Shown here piece after piece: positions 44,906 through 53,347 of a stretch of DNA of 64,000 nt (its first letter is position 1; the number at the start of each line of letters is the position of its first letter). Source of the stretch: Opacimonas sp002292215 (lineage in GTDB: Bacteria; Pseudomonadota; Gammaproteobacteria; Enterobacterales; Alteromonadaceae); contig OX044360.1 in NCBI GenBank assembly GCA_943846745.1, positions 744,001 through 808,000 on the forward strand, given 5' to 3'. Below the pieces are notes generated by a model. That model was not told the DNA's origin and did no database searches. It saw only the letters and a list, made by a program, of their open reading frames with translations. The translations under genes were made by a program, and so were the position numbers.

Positions 44906-45853
44906 GTGCCAGACATGAAGATTTTTGCCGGTAACGCGGTCCCTGAGCTAGCTTTTAAAGTAGCCGAACGACTCTACACTAAACTTGGAAATGCCACTGT
45001 TAGCCGCTTTAGCGACGGTGAAATTTCTGTTGAAATCCATGAAAATGTCCGGGGTTCGGATGTATTTATCATTCAATCAACCTGTGCGCCAACCAATGAT
45101 AACTTAATGGAATTGATCGTAATGATCGATGCCTTACGTCGTGCATCTGCTGGTCGTATCACTGCCGTAATTCCTTATTTTGGTTATGCTCGTCAAGACC
45201 GTCGCGTACGTTCTGCACGTGTACCTATTACTGCCAAAGTAGTCGCTGATTTCTTATCTAACGTTGGTGTTGATCGCGTATTAACGATTGACTTGCATGC
45301 TGAGCAAATCCAAGGATTCTTTGATGTGCCAGTAGATAATGCTTTTGGTACGCCATTATTATTAGAAGACATGGTTAAACGTGATTTTCACGATCCAATC
45401 GTCGTGTCTCCAGATATCGGTGGTGTAGTTCGAGCACGTGCTACGGCGAAGTTGCTCAATGACATTGATTTAGCAATCATTGATAAACGTCGTCCAAAAG
45501 CAAACGTGGCAAAAGTCATGAACATAATTGGTGATGTCAGAGGCCGTGACTGTATTATCGTGGATGACATGATTGATACTGGTGGTACTTTAGCAAAAGC
45601 TGCAGAAGCATTAAAAGAACATGGAGCACGTAAGGTTTATGCTTATGCCACTCATGCTATTTTCTCTGGTAATGCTGCTGAAAATTTAGAAAATTCTATG
45701 ATTGATGAAATCATCGTTACAGACAGTATTCCACTTTGTGACAAAATGCAAAGAGTCAGTAAAGTGAAACAATTAACCTTGTCTGACATGCTTGCTGAAA
45801 CGATTCGTCGTATCTCTAATGAAGAATCTATTTCTGCGATGTTTGATTATTAA
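44906..45853 (+). CDS. prs: Ribose-phosphate pyrophosphokinase
   Basis: 315 residues. Makes PRPP from ribose-5-phosphate and ATP. GTG start at 44906 with GAGGA eight bases upstream gives MPDMKIFAGNAVPEL, as in E. coli, which also starts with GTG. The PRPP loop VDDMIDTGGTL, the flexible loop YARQDRRVRSARVPITA and the DLHAEQIQGFF metal segment are intact. Follows tRNA-Gln; a strong terminator ends the gene. Confidence 0.98.
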   Translation: MPDMKIFAGNAVPELAFKVAERLYTKLGNATVSRFSDGEISVEIHENVRGSDVFIIQSTCAPTNDNLMELIVMIDALRRASAGRITAVIPYFGYARQDRRVRSARVPITAKVVADFLSNVGVDRVLTIDLHAEQIQGFFDVPVDNAFGTPLLLEDMVKRDFHDPIVVSPDIGGVVRARATAKLLNDIDLAIIDKRRPKANVAKVMNIIGDVRGRDCIIVDDMIDTGGTLAKAAEALKEHGARKVYAYATHAIFSGNAAENLENSMIDEIIVTDSIPLCDKMQRVSKVKQLTLSDMLAETIRRISNEESISAMFDY

Positions 45854-45877
45854 ATCAACCCGTCGATAGATTGCTAT

Positions 45878-45914
45878 AGCCTCGAAGTTTATAATAAACA
45901 TCGAGGCTTTTTTA
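45878..45914 (+). terminator. Intrinsic terminator of prs
   Basis: AGCCTCGA pairs with TCGAGGCT, extended by GTTTA/TAAAC at the top, followed by a run of T. Starts 25 bases after the prs stop and ends just before the NYN gene. Confidence 0.9.
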
Positions 45915-45917
45915 TTT

Positions 45918-45922
45918 AAGGA
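45918..45922 (+). promoter_or_regulatory. Ribosome binding site favouring an ATT start of the NYN gene
   Basis: AAGGA seven bases before the ATT at 45930, right behind the T-run of the prs terminator. No ATG, GTG or TTG occurs in frame before residue 65 of the protein. Confidence 0.6.
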
Positions 45923-45929
45923 ACTGACT

Positions 45930-46412
45930 ATTACTGCGCACACCACTACGGCTATTTTTGTTGATGTCCAAAACATCTACTACACCACGCGTGATACGTT
46001 TGGTCGTCCTTTTAACTATCGCCAGTTCTATGCACATATTGCTCAATCTCGCGATATTACTCTGGCTAATGCTTATGCTATCGCCCGCAACGATGATGGA
46101 CAGCATAAGTTCCAAAGCGCATTGCGACATATCGGATTTGACGTCAAACTCAAACCGTTTATTGAACGCAGTGATGGCAGCGCCAAAGGTGATTGGGATG
46201 TGGGGATCACGATTGATGTCTTGGAAGCTGCGCCAAATGTGGATGAAATTATCTTGTTGTCGGGAGATGGGGATTTTGCGATATTACTAGACAAAGTCGC
46301 ACAGAAATATAACTGTAAAACCACCGTCTATGGTGTGGATGCATTAACGGCGAATGGATTGATTCACTCGGCAAGCAAATTTATACCTATTACAACAAAG
46401 CAATTAATATGA
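45930..46412 (+). CDS. NYN-domain (LabA/PIN-like) protein, ATT start
   Basis: 160 residues if started at ATT 45930. The family's N-terminus TAIFVDVQNIYYTTRDTFGRPFNYRQF, with the catalytic Asp, lies upstream of the first usual start codon (TTG 46122), so a start near 45930 is required; CTG 45924 is the other option. The PIN-like acidic residues appear again in GDWDVGITIDVLE and ILLSGDGDFAILLDKV. NYN proteins are probable ribonucleases; the target is unknown. The stop overlaps the DUF952 ATG (ATGA), so the two are coupled. Confidence 0.85.
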   Translation: MTAHTTTAIFVDVQNIYYTTRDTFGRPFNYRQFYAHIAQSRDITLANAYAIARNDDGQHKFQSALRHIGFDVKLKPFIERSDGSAKGDWDVGITIDVLEAAPNVDEIILLSGDGDFAILLDKVAQKYNCKTTVYGVDALTANGLIHSASKFIPITTKQLI

Positions 46413-46765
46413 CCAAACCTAAGCGTAACTGCACATCTAAACACTGCCCCAATGCGTTATTTTTAATGTTCCCTACACAAGATATCCCAGCGATATTAGC
46501 AAAACCTTATTTTAATCCAACATCATTACACAGTGAAGGATTTATTCACGCGTGTTCAGCACATCAAGTGGATTATGTTGTGCAGCGTTTTTATCGTGAC
46601 ATTCTGGATTTAACTTTGTTAGTCATTGATCCTCAATTGGTGACTGCCGAGATAAAATATGAGTCGGCCAGTGTGTCTGAGTATGGGGATTTTCCGCATA
46701 TTTACGGACAACTGAATATCGATGCAGTGGTACAGCAATGTTTATTATCCGATTTCAGCACGTAA
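46409..46765 (+). CDS. DUF952 family protein
   Basis: 118 residues. TSLHSEGFIHACSAHQVDYVVQRFY and the C-terminal YGDFPHIYGQLNIDAV are the DUF952 signatures (SLxxEGFIHxS and FPHIYGxL). Function unknown; some are fused to enzymes. It overlaps the NYN gene by four bases and faces the GNAT gene. Confidence 0.9.
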   Translation: MTKPKRNCTSKHCPNALFLMFPTQDIPAILAKPYFNPTSLHSEGFIHACSAHQVDYVVQRFYRDILDLTLLVIDPQLVTAEIKYESASVSEYGDFPHIYGQLNIDAVVQQCLLSDFST

Positions 46766-46793
46766 AATGCTAATACCTAAACGTTTAGGACGT

Positions 46794-47408
46794 TTATAAC
46801 CGATAGACCATACGTAAAAACGTTTGCCCCGTTAGTGCAAGCTGGGTACTTGCGGTCGTCATAAAATCACAGCTTTCATAAAAACACACCGCTTGCTCAT
46901 TATCACTATCCACATCAATTACAACTTGTTGCTTACCCAACAACTTAGCTTGCCTTATCCCATAAGCGATGAGTTTTTTACCCAGCCCAAGACCTTGATA
47001 TTCAGGTGCAACTGAAATATGCCCTAATGCAAGTTCATTGCGTGATGGCGAGACAAACACTGACAATAGAGCGGTATTGATACGCGCGATTTGGGTTAAT
47101 TGCTCACTGGTAAACACATTAATCATTGCACTTATGGTCTGGTTCACAAAGTCAGCACCTAAATCATCATGCCAAAGCGTGATACATCCAACTACCTGTT
47201 CGTCTTGGCTCTGTTGATCGTGCATCACGAGGACTTGATGACGCACTGCGCTATATTGACCATTGGGCAACATTAATGCATGTGCTAAGTAATTTTTTAG
47301 ACACTGCTTGTCTCCGAGAACAACCGGCAATAATTCAGGCGCAGTTGCAACAATTAATTTGCTCAGCGCTTGTGCATCATGCGCTTGGCCCTGACGTAAT
47401 ATAAACAT
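46794..47408 (-). CDS. GNAT-family N-acetyltransferase
   Basis: 204 residues. The acetyl-CoA-binding motif A is LGHISVAPEYQGLGLGKKLIAYGIRQA near residue 135, followed by VVIDVDSDNEQAVCFYESCDF (motif B). The N-terminal FILRQGQAHDAQALSKLI is the usual first strand and helix. The acceptor substrate cannot be told. Monocistronic by position. Confidence 0.9.
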   Translation of the reverse strand: MFILRQGQAHDAQALSKLIVATAPELLPVVLGDKQCLKNYLAHALMLPNGQYSAVRHQVLVMHDQQSQDEQVVGCITLWHDDLGADFVNQTISAMINVFTSEQLTQIARINTALLSVFVSPSRNELALGHISVAPEYQGLGLGKKLIAYGIRQAKLLGKQQVVIDVDSDNEQAVCFYESCDFMTTASTQLALTGQTFLRMVYRL

Positions 47409-47555
47409 TGCTCATCCTGCTTAAATAAAGGTATAACTTGCTTTAATATCTGCATTAATGGTAGACTTCGTCGCCCTTAAATTTAGGGTCGTTTTACATT
47501 GTAATTATCACTACACATTGATTGTATATTGAGAAAAGCATTGTATTACATTCAG

Positions 47556-47580
47556 GTTGAATTTGGTCGCAAAATTCAAC
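47556..47580 (+). promoter_or_regulatory. Stem-loop in the rplY leader
   Basis: GTTGAATTT and AAATTCAAC form a perfect 9-bp stem with a 7-base loop, ending 46 bases before the rplY ATG. A second inverted repeat ATACAA/TTGTAT (47593-47607) precedes the GGAG site. rplY is autoregulated through its leader in E. coli; equivalence is inference. Confidence 0.4.
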
Positions 47581-47626
47581 AACACTAAAAAAATACAATA
47601 TTTGTATATAACTTGGAGACATAAAC

Positions 47627-48253
47627 ATGTCTGAAGCAATCTTTAATTTAGAAGCACAAGTCCGAACTGACCTAGGGAAAGGTGCGAGCCGCCGCTTACG
47701 TCATCAAGACAAAGTACCAGCAATCGTATATGGCGCTGACAAAGAGCCTGTATCTATTACTTTAGCTCATAACAAACTTATGCAAGCGCAAGAGTTTGAA
47801 GCTTTTTATTCACACGTATTAATTCTTGATATCGCTGGTGAAAAAGTTGAAGCCTTAGTAAAAGACATGCAACGTCACCCGTACAAGCCAAGAATCTTGC
47901 ACGTGGATTTTTTACGTATTGATGCTTCTAAATCGCTACATACTAATGTACCTGTTCATTTCATCAACGAAGAAACTGCACCAGCAATCAAAACTGATGG
48001 CGGCCATGCAGAGCATCACGTAAACGAAATCGAAGTAGCTTGTTTACCAAGCAACCTTCCTGAGTTCATCGAAGTTGATTTAACTAACGTTGCATTAGGT
48101 CAAACGTTACATTTATCTGATGTTGTATTACCTGAAGGTGTTACATCAGTAGAACTTGCTAAAGGTGAAAGCCATGATTTAGCAGTAGTAACTATTAAAG
48201 CGGCAAAAGTTAAAGCTTCTGACGCTGATGACGAAGCAGCCAGCGCGGAATAA
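47627..48253 (+). CDS. rplY: 50S ribosomal protein L25 (long, CTC type)
   Basis: 208 residues, the long TL5/CTC form with a C-terminal beta domain, longer than the 94-residue E. coli L25. It binds 5S rRNA. FNLEAQVRTDLGKGASRRLRHQDKVPAIVYG is the L25 signature, and VHFINEETAPAIKTDGG through EVDLTNVALGQTLHLSDVVLPEGV is the CTC extension. GGAG stands nine bases upstream of the ATG. First gene of rplY-pth-ychF. Confidence 0.97.
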   Translation: MSEAIFNLEAQVRTDLGKGASRRLRHQDKVPAIVYGADKEPVSITLAHNKLMQAQEFEAFYSHVLILDIAGEKVEALVKDMQRHPYKPRILHVDFLRIDASKSLHTNVPVHFINEETAPAIKTDGGHAEHHVNEIEVACLPSNLPEFIEVDLTNVALGQTLHLSDVVLPEGVTSVELAKGESHDLAVVTIKAAKVKASDADDEAASAE

Positions 48254-48259
48254 TCTGCG

Positions 48260-48844
48260 TTGACGGACATTCGTCTAATCGTGGGTCTGGGTAATCCAGG
48301 CCCCGAATATCAAAATACTCGCCACAACGCGGGTCAAATGTTTGTTTCTTCCCTAGCACGCACCTTCTCTTGTACCCTCAAACCTGAAAGTAAATTCTTT
48401 GGCTTAACCGGCCGAACGACGATTGCTGGACGTGATGTGCGCTTGCTCTACCCCACTACATTTATGAATCTTAGCGGTCAAGGCGTTGCTGCGATTGCCC
48501 AGTTTTATAAAATAGAAGTAGCAAACATTTTGGTCGCTTACGATGAACTTGATCTTCCCCCTGGCATCGCAAAATTTAAAGTCGGTGGAAGTTCAAGTCA
48601 AAACGGCATTCGTGATATCGTTGCACGTATGGGTAATCAAAAAGATTTCATCCGCCTACGCATCGGCATTGGCCATCCTGGCCATAAAAGCCGCGTAACG
48701 GGTTATGTCTTAGGTAAAGCCCCGCAAAACGAACAAGAAAAAATCGATGCAGCGATTGATGAAGCAATCCGCAGTACTGAAATATTAATTAAAGAAGATT
48801 TAGTTGCTGCTCAGCAGCGCTTACACAGCTTTTCGGCTGAATAA
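48260..48844 (+). CDS. pth: Peptidyl-tRNA hydrolase
   Basis: 194 residues with TTG start at 48260; no ATG or GTG lies between the rplY stop in the same frame and the conserved LIVGLGNPGPEYQNTRHNAG. The catalytic His is in TRHNAGQMF; TTFMNLSGQGVAAIAQFY and DELDLPPGIAKFKVGGSSSQNGIRDI are intact. Releases peptides from drop-off tRNAs. Six bases after rplY and 16 before ychF. Confidence 0.97.
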   Translation: MTDIRLIVGLGNPGPEYQNTRHNAGQMFVSSLARTFSCTLKPESKFFGLTGRTTIAGRDVRLLYPTTFMNLSGQGVAAIAQFYKIEVANILVAYDELDLPPGIAKFKVGGSSSQNGIRDIVARMGNQKDFIRLRIGIGHPGHKSRVTGYVLGKAPQNEQEKIDAAIDEAIRSTEILIKEDLVAAQQRLHSFSAE

Positions 48845-48860
48845 CGATAGGAATACTCCC

Positions 48861-49952
48861 ATGGGATTTAAATGTGGCATTGTTGGTTTACCCAACGTTG
48901 GTAAATCAACCTTATTTAACGCACTGACGAAAGCCGGTATAGAAGCCGCTAACTTTCCATTTTGTACTATTGAACCTAATACAGGTGTAGTCCCGGTGCC
49001 TGATTTACGTCTTGATGCGTTATCAGCAATTGTAAAACCGCAAAAAGTTATTCCTACAACGATGGAGTTTGTCGACATCGCAGGACTAGTTGCTGGAGCA
49101 TCTAAAGGTGAAGGTCTGGGTAATAAATTCCTAGCCAATATCCGTGAAACCGATGCTATTGGTCATGTTGTTCGTTGTTTTGATGATGAAAACATTGTTC
49201 ACGTTTCAGGTAAAGTATCCCCTGCTGATGATATCGAAATCATCAATACTGAATTAGCCTTGGCCGATTTAGATACAACAGAAAAAGCGATTCACCGTGT
49301 TGCTAAACGGGCTAAAGGCGGCGACAGTGAAGCAAAGTTTGAATTAAAAGTACTTGAGAAAATCAAGCCACACCTTGATGAAGGTGAAATGCTGCGCTCT
49401 GTTACACTAGAAAAAGAAGAGTATGCTGCCATTAGCTACATGAACTTCTTAACTATCAAGCCCACTATGTATATTGCAAACGTGGCTGAGGATGGCTTTG
49501 AAAACAATCCATTATTAGACGTAGTAAAAGAAATTGCCGCAGCAGAAAATGCTGTCGTAGTCGCTGTATGTGCAGCCATTGAATCTGAAATCTCTGAACT
49601 GGAAGATGAAGATAAAAATGAATTCTTAAGTGAAATGGGTCTTGATGAGCCGGGTCTTAACCGTGTAATACGTTGTGGTTATGAGTTGTTGACTCTGCAA
49701 ACATACTTTACTGCTGGCGTAAAAGAAGTACGTGCATGGACCTTCCCTGAAGGATCTACGGCGCCTCAAGCTGCTGGTAAGATCCACACTGACTTTGAAA
49801 AAGGTTTTATCCGTGCTGAAATCGTCGGTTTTGATGATTTCATCGCTGGCAACGGTGAGCAAGGTGCAAAGGATGCCGGTAAATGGCGTCTTGAAGGCAA
49901 AGAATATATTGTTAAAGATGGTGACGTTATTCATTTCCGATTTAACGTATAA
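48861..49952 (+). CDS. ychF: Ribosome-associated ATPase YchF
   Basis: 363 residues from ATG 48861 (AGGAA eight bases upstream), the normal length; the in-frame ATG at 48804 lies inside pth. Obg-like P-loop protein: [52 protein letters not shown], then a TGS domain at the C-terminus ([39 protein letters not shown]-like). Binds ATP rather than GTP and acts on ribosomes in stress. Paired with pth as in most gammaproteobacteria. Confidence 0.97.
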   Translation: [363 protein letters not shown]

Positions 49953-49992
49953 GCTAAATATTTACTGCTAAAGTTAATAACCGACTTAAACG

Positions 49993-50030
49993 TAAAAAGC
50001 GAGAACCTATGACTGGGTTCTCGCTTTTTT
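49993..50030 (+). terminator. Intrinsic terminator of ychF
   Basis: AAAAAGCGAGAACC pairs with GGTTCTCGCTTTTT around an 8-base loop, with T-rich tails on both strands. It separates ychF from the convergent GH16 gene and could serve both. Confidence 0.92.
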
Positions 50031-50055
50031 GTGGGGCACTTTTATGTCAGCTAAA

Positions 50056-52002
50056 TCAATAACTATTTAAGCGTCTTGCATATCGAAGCAACGAGCTGCC
50101 ACCTAATAGAATCAACAACCATCCGGCCAAACTCCCGCCAGACGATGAAGGGGTTGTCACCTCTGGATTGTTTATTGGTGTATTAGTATTAGTGGTTACT
50201 ACATTCAGAACTAAATTATCCACTACCGTCATTACTGGTGTGCCATTATCGGTAATTTCTAATGCCATATCTACCGATGAACCAGAAATTGAACTCGGGT
50301 CAAATGTCACTATCAAGCCATTATTACTAACAGTTTGATTCGATACAGCCACACTACTCCATGTATAAACATGATCACTCAACCCATCGCTATCTGTAAC
50401 CGTTGCAGTGATAGTTACAGTGCCAGCAGCAGGATCAATTTGAGATATGGCGATGTTGTTTTGCGTTGCTGATAAACTTACAATGATAGGAGTAACATTT
50501 ACAGGTGTCACGACTACATTTTCAGGTGCTTTACTAAAATAGATATTATCCAAGTACACATCACCACTACCTGCTATTTTTAACTGAAAGGTATTTGATA
50601 GGTCGACAACACTTGCAAATGTACTTAATGGAATAGCTAGGCGCTGCCAAGAACCTTTTACAACATTAATGACATGAGGGCTTTCTTGAGGCCCTGGGCT
50701 AATCAAATAAAGTTCGAGACTTTGTGCATTTGCTGTCCAGTAATCAATATGCAAAAACTCATAACCTGATACATCTTGTTTATTATCACCATAATCAGTG
50801 CCTTGGTAATTTAATCCGGTGTATTTAAGGACAGTATTACCTTCAACTTGAACCTGAGTCACTTGTGTCGCTTGGTTCCAATTTGGGTTGTAGTCAATGC
50901 TATCAATGTTATTGTACGCGTCACTAAACAACGAAATCACATCATCCGCATTGTGCGTTGGTGCTAGAGGGGCTGTTTCGGGGGTTGCAGAAACAGGTGT
51001 GGTCTGCGTCACTTCACAACCAGTTATATCTACGGTCGTATTAACCTGCGAATTAGGGCATTGGTCTTCGATATCCGCAACACCATCCATATCACTATCA
51101 ACGGCAACAGGTGTGAATTCATTACACGCATTGACTGTACTCGCTTCATTTGCAACACAGCGTGCAACGTAATCTACTTCCATCGTAGCTTGAGTCATAG
51201 TAGGGTCAACATTACCACCTAATGTCCCCCCTATCGCGACATTCAATAACAAAAACATCGGCTCTTCGTATTGCGCACAGTTGGTCATGTCATGACGCAC
51301 AACTAAATTATCATTGGCGTACAAACTGATCTCATCTGCACTCCATTCAATGGCATAGGTATTAAAACTTTGCACATCAGGCGCGCCACCAGGATAGTTG
51401 TAACGAACGGTGCCACCACATTGACTGAGGTTAACGTTATGAAAAGCAGTAATAAATGAATTACCAGCATTGCCATGCCATTCCCACACATCAATTTCAC
51501 CTGCACCAGGATTTGGCCAACCAACAATATCATTATCATTCGCTATAGGTTGCTCTCGAATACGTCCCTCTAACATCCAAAACGCAGGCCAAGTACCGTT
51601 GCGCAGCTCATCAAATTTTAATCGGGTTTCAATACGTCCATATAAAAATTCGGCTTTGTCTTTAGAGTTTAAACGACCTGAAGTCCATGATTTATTTTGT
51701 CCATTTAAGCCCGGACAAGCTATATTTTGTTTACGTGCAGTAATTTTAAGGGTGCCATTGGACACTTCATAGTTACGATCAGCCGATGTTTCATCATCAG
51801 TATAACATTGAATTTCGTTGTTATAATTGGCTTGAGTTTGTGCGGTCCAGTGTGAAAAATCAACACCCGTCCCATCAAATTTTTCAATCCAAGTGCGTTC
51901 CCAACCAGCATGTGCTGCTGAACTTATTAATGCGGTGGTGACTAAAGTGGTAACTAAAGTAGTAATCCCTAGAAGCAAGGATGTGCGTTTGACGAATTGC
52001 AT
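50056..52002 (-). CDS. Secreted GH16 beta-glucanase (laminarinase-like) with GlyGly-CTERM
   Basis: 648 residues. Signal peptide 1-32 (cleaved after AHA/GW). GH16 domain about 33-285 with the catalytic motif GEIDVWEWHG, so nucleophile E169, D171 and acid/base E174; such enzymes cut beta-1,3 or mixed beta-glucans like laminarin. Residues 300-330 form a calcium-type thrombospondin-3 repeat (DSDMDGVADIEDQCPNS). Residues 353-495 look like a carbohydrate-binding beta-sandwich (SWQRLAIPLSTFAS, DVYLDNIYFS), then a cadherin/PKD-like domain. The C-terminus has SSGGSLAGWLLILLGGSSLLRYARR, a GlyGly-CTERM sorting tail for rhombosortase. A LacI-type operator lies upstream. Confidence 0.93.
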   Translation of the reverse strand: MQFVKRTSLLLGITTLVTTLVTTALISSAAHAGWERTWIEKFDGTGVDFSHWTAQTQANYNNEIQCYTDDETSADRNYEVSNGTLKITARKQNIACPGLNGQNKSWTSGRLNSKDKAEFLYGRIETRLKFDELRNGTWPAFWMLEGRIREQPIANDNDIVGWPNPGAGEIDVWEWHGNAGNSFITAFHNVNLSQCGGTVRYNYPGGAPDVQSFNTYAIEWSADEISLYANDNLVVRHDMTNCAQYEEPMFLLLNVAIGGTLGGNVDPTMTQATMEVDYVARCVANEASTVNACNEFTPVAVDSDMDGVADIEDQCPNSQVNTTVDITGCEVTQTTPVSATPETAPLAPTHNADDVISLFSDAYNNIDSIDYNPNWNQATQVTQVQVEGNTVLKYTGLNYQGTDYGDNKQDVSGYEFLHIDYWTANAQSLELYLISPGPQESPHVINVVKGSWQRLAIPLSTFASVVDLSNTFQLKIAGSGDVYLDNIYFSKAPENVVVTPVNVTPIIVSLSATQNNIAISQIDPAAGTVTITATVTDSDGLSDHVYTWSSVAVSNQTVSNNGLIVTFDPSSISGSSVDMALEITDNGTPVMTVVDNLVLNVVTTNTNTPINNPEVTTPSSSGGSLAGWLLILLGGSSLLRYARRLNSY

Positions 52003-52080
52003 GCATATTCTCTGTATAAAGGTAAATTAATGCCTACATTTCAAGAAAATTCCTAAAGAAAAACCAAAAATATCACAAAA

Positions 52081-52094
52081 TGTAAGCGGTTACA
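52081..52094. promoter_or_regulatory. LacI-family operator candidate upstream of the GH16 gene
   Basis: TGTAAGCGGTTACA, one base from the perfect LacI-family palindrome TGTAAGCGCTTACA. It lies 79 bases before the GH16 start, so a sugar-responsive repressor probably controls the gene. No LacI-type gene is in the window. Confidence 0.65.
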
Positions 52095-52156
52095 TTTATG
52101 TTATCACAATGTGTATCAAGGTTGTAATATTATTGTGTATGCTTTGTAAATGGTGG

Positions 52157-53272
52157 CTATTTGCGCAACCACTTTATTGCTTGCCATATCATCAAACCAA
52201 ACAACACCAGTGCACTGAGTTGATGAAAACTGCCAATCATATCATCGTGTGAGCCATGCGCGAATTGCATACTGATATCGTAATAATTGAAAATTACATC
52301 TACTGCCCACCCCGCTAACAACGCAGAGGAGATCAAAGCAATCAGGTACAAGACCAGCTCGCGTTGACCTAATTCATTCTTGATAATCATCAATGTTGCT
52401 ATATTTGTCGCAGGACCGGTTAACATAAACACAAGTGCAGCACCTGGCGATATTCCTGCTAGCATTAACCCTACTGCAACCGGTGTCGATGCCGTAGCAC
52501 AAATATACATTGGGATAGAAATCATAACCATCACTAACATCGCTAACGGCCCAGATCCATAGCTCGCCATCCAATTACTAGGTACATAAGTTAACACTAT
52601 GGCAGCAAAAAATAATCCAATTAATAGCCATTTCATAAAGTCGACTAGAAGTTTATCAAAACCATATGACAACACGGCTTTGATACTGATCAACCAGTCT
52701 TGCTTTAGTGCATTTTGTTCGGTGTCAGCAATCGTACTTACACCACTGCTACAATTACTTTTTGCGTGACAACAACTACTAGAGCCACTATCAATATCAG
52801 GTTTGACGGGTTCTTCTTTACCCCATATCGCAATTGTCATTCCAGTAATAATAGCTGAAACGATTGCGGCAATCGGTCGGGCAATCGCCATCGGTAAGCC
52901 CATCAATGCATACGTGATCCCTATTGAATCTACGCCAGTTTCTGGTGTAGATACCAAAAAGCTCGCCGTACTGGCTTTACTCGCACCACTCCGACGGATC
53001 CCCATCGCAACCGGAATAACTGAGCATGAGCATAAAGGTAACGGTGCACCAATTAGTGCAGCCGTCACAACTGGACGCAAGCTGCCTTGCTTTTTATTAA
53101 CGCTATTTGGACTCGAACCGCCCAAGGTGCTGACAATCCACTCATTGGGTAACCATTGATGGATCATCCCTGCAATAAGCATCCCTAATAATAAATACGG
53201 CGCGGTCTCCGTAAACAAAGCAATAAAGTTTTCAATGAGTAGAATGATCGTTCTCCAATATACCTTGCACAA
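52157..53272 (-). CDS. SO_0444-type permease (DUF318; Cu/Zn efflux candidate)
   Basis: About 371 residues from TTG 53272. Eight or more membrane helices; family signature LIGAPLPLCSCSVIPVAMGIRRSGASKASTASFLVSTPETGVDS with the paired Cys. The loop GSSSCCHAKSNCSSG near residue 165 is a Cys/His-rich metal-binding segment typical of SO_0444-like transporters, proposed to export Cu or Zn; this role is from the family, not shown here. The TTG has no ribosome site. GGAGA at 53252-53256 sits six bases before an ATT at 53245, which would give LLIENFIALFTETAPYLLLG, the usual N-terminus. Confidence 0.86.
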   Translation of the reverse strand: MCKVYWRTIILLIENFIALFTETAPYLLLGMLIAGMIHQWLPNEWIVSTLGGSSPNSVNKKQGSLRPVVTAALIGAPLPLCSCSVIPVAMGIRRSGASKASTASFLVSTPETGVDSIGITYALMGLPMAIARPIAAIVSAIITGMTIAIWGKEEPVKPDIDSGSSSCCHAKSNCSSGVSTIADTEQNALKQDWLISIKAVLSYGFDKLLVDFMKWLLIGLFFAAIVLTYVPSNWMASYGSGPLAMLVMVMISIPMYICATASTPVAVGLMLAGISPGAALVFMLTGPATNIATLMIIKNELGQRELVLYLIALISSALLAGWAVDVIFNYYDISMQFAHGSHDDMIGSFHQLSALVLFGLMIWQAIKWLRK

Positions 53273-53347
53273 TGCAGGCTACATAATACTTGATACATAA
53301 TTGTATAGTTATATGATGTTCGCGCTGCATTTACCCTAAAATGGCAA

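Noticed and set aside
46122..46412. NYN gene as a truncated pseudogene starting at TTG 46122
   Set aside because: The frame is open and conserved upstream to 45930, including the catalytic Asp, so a non-canonical start explains it better than truncation.
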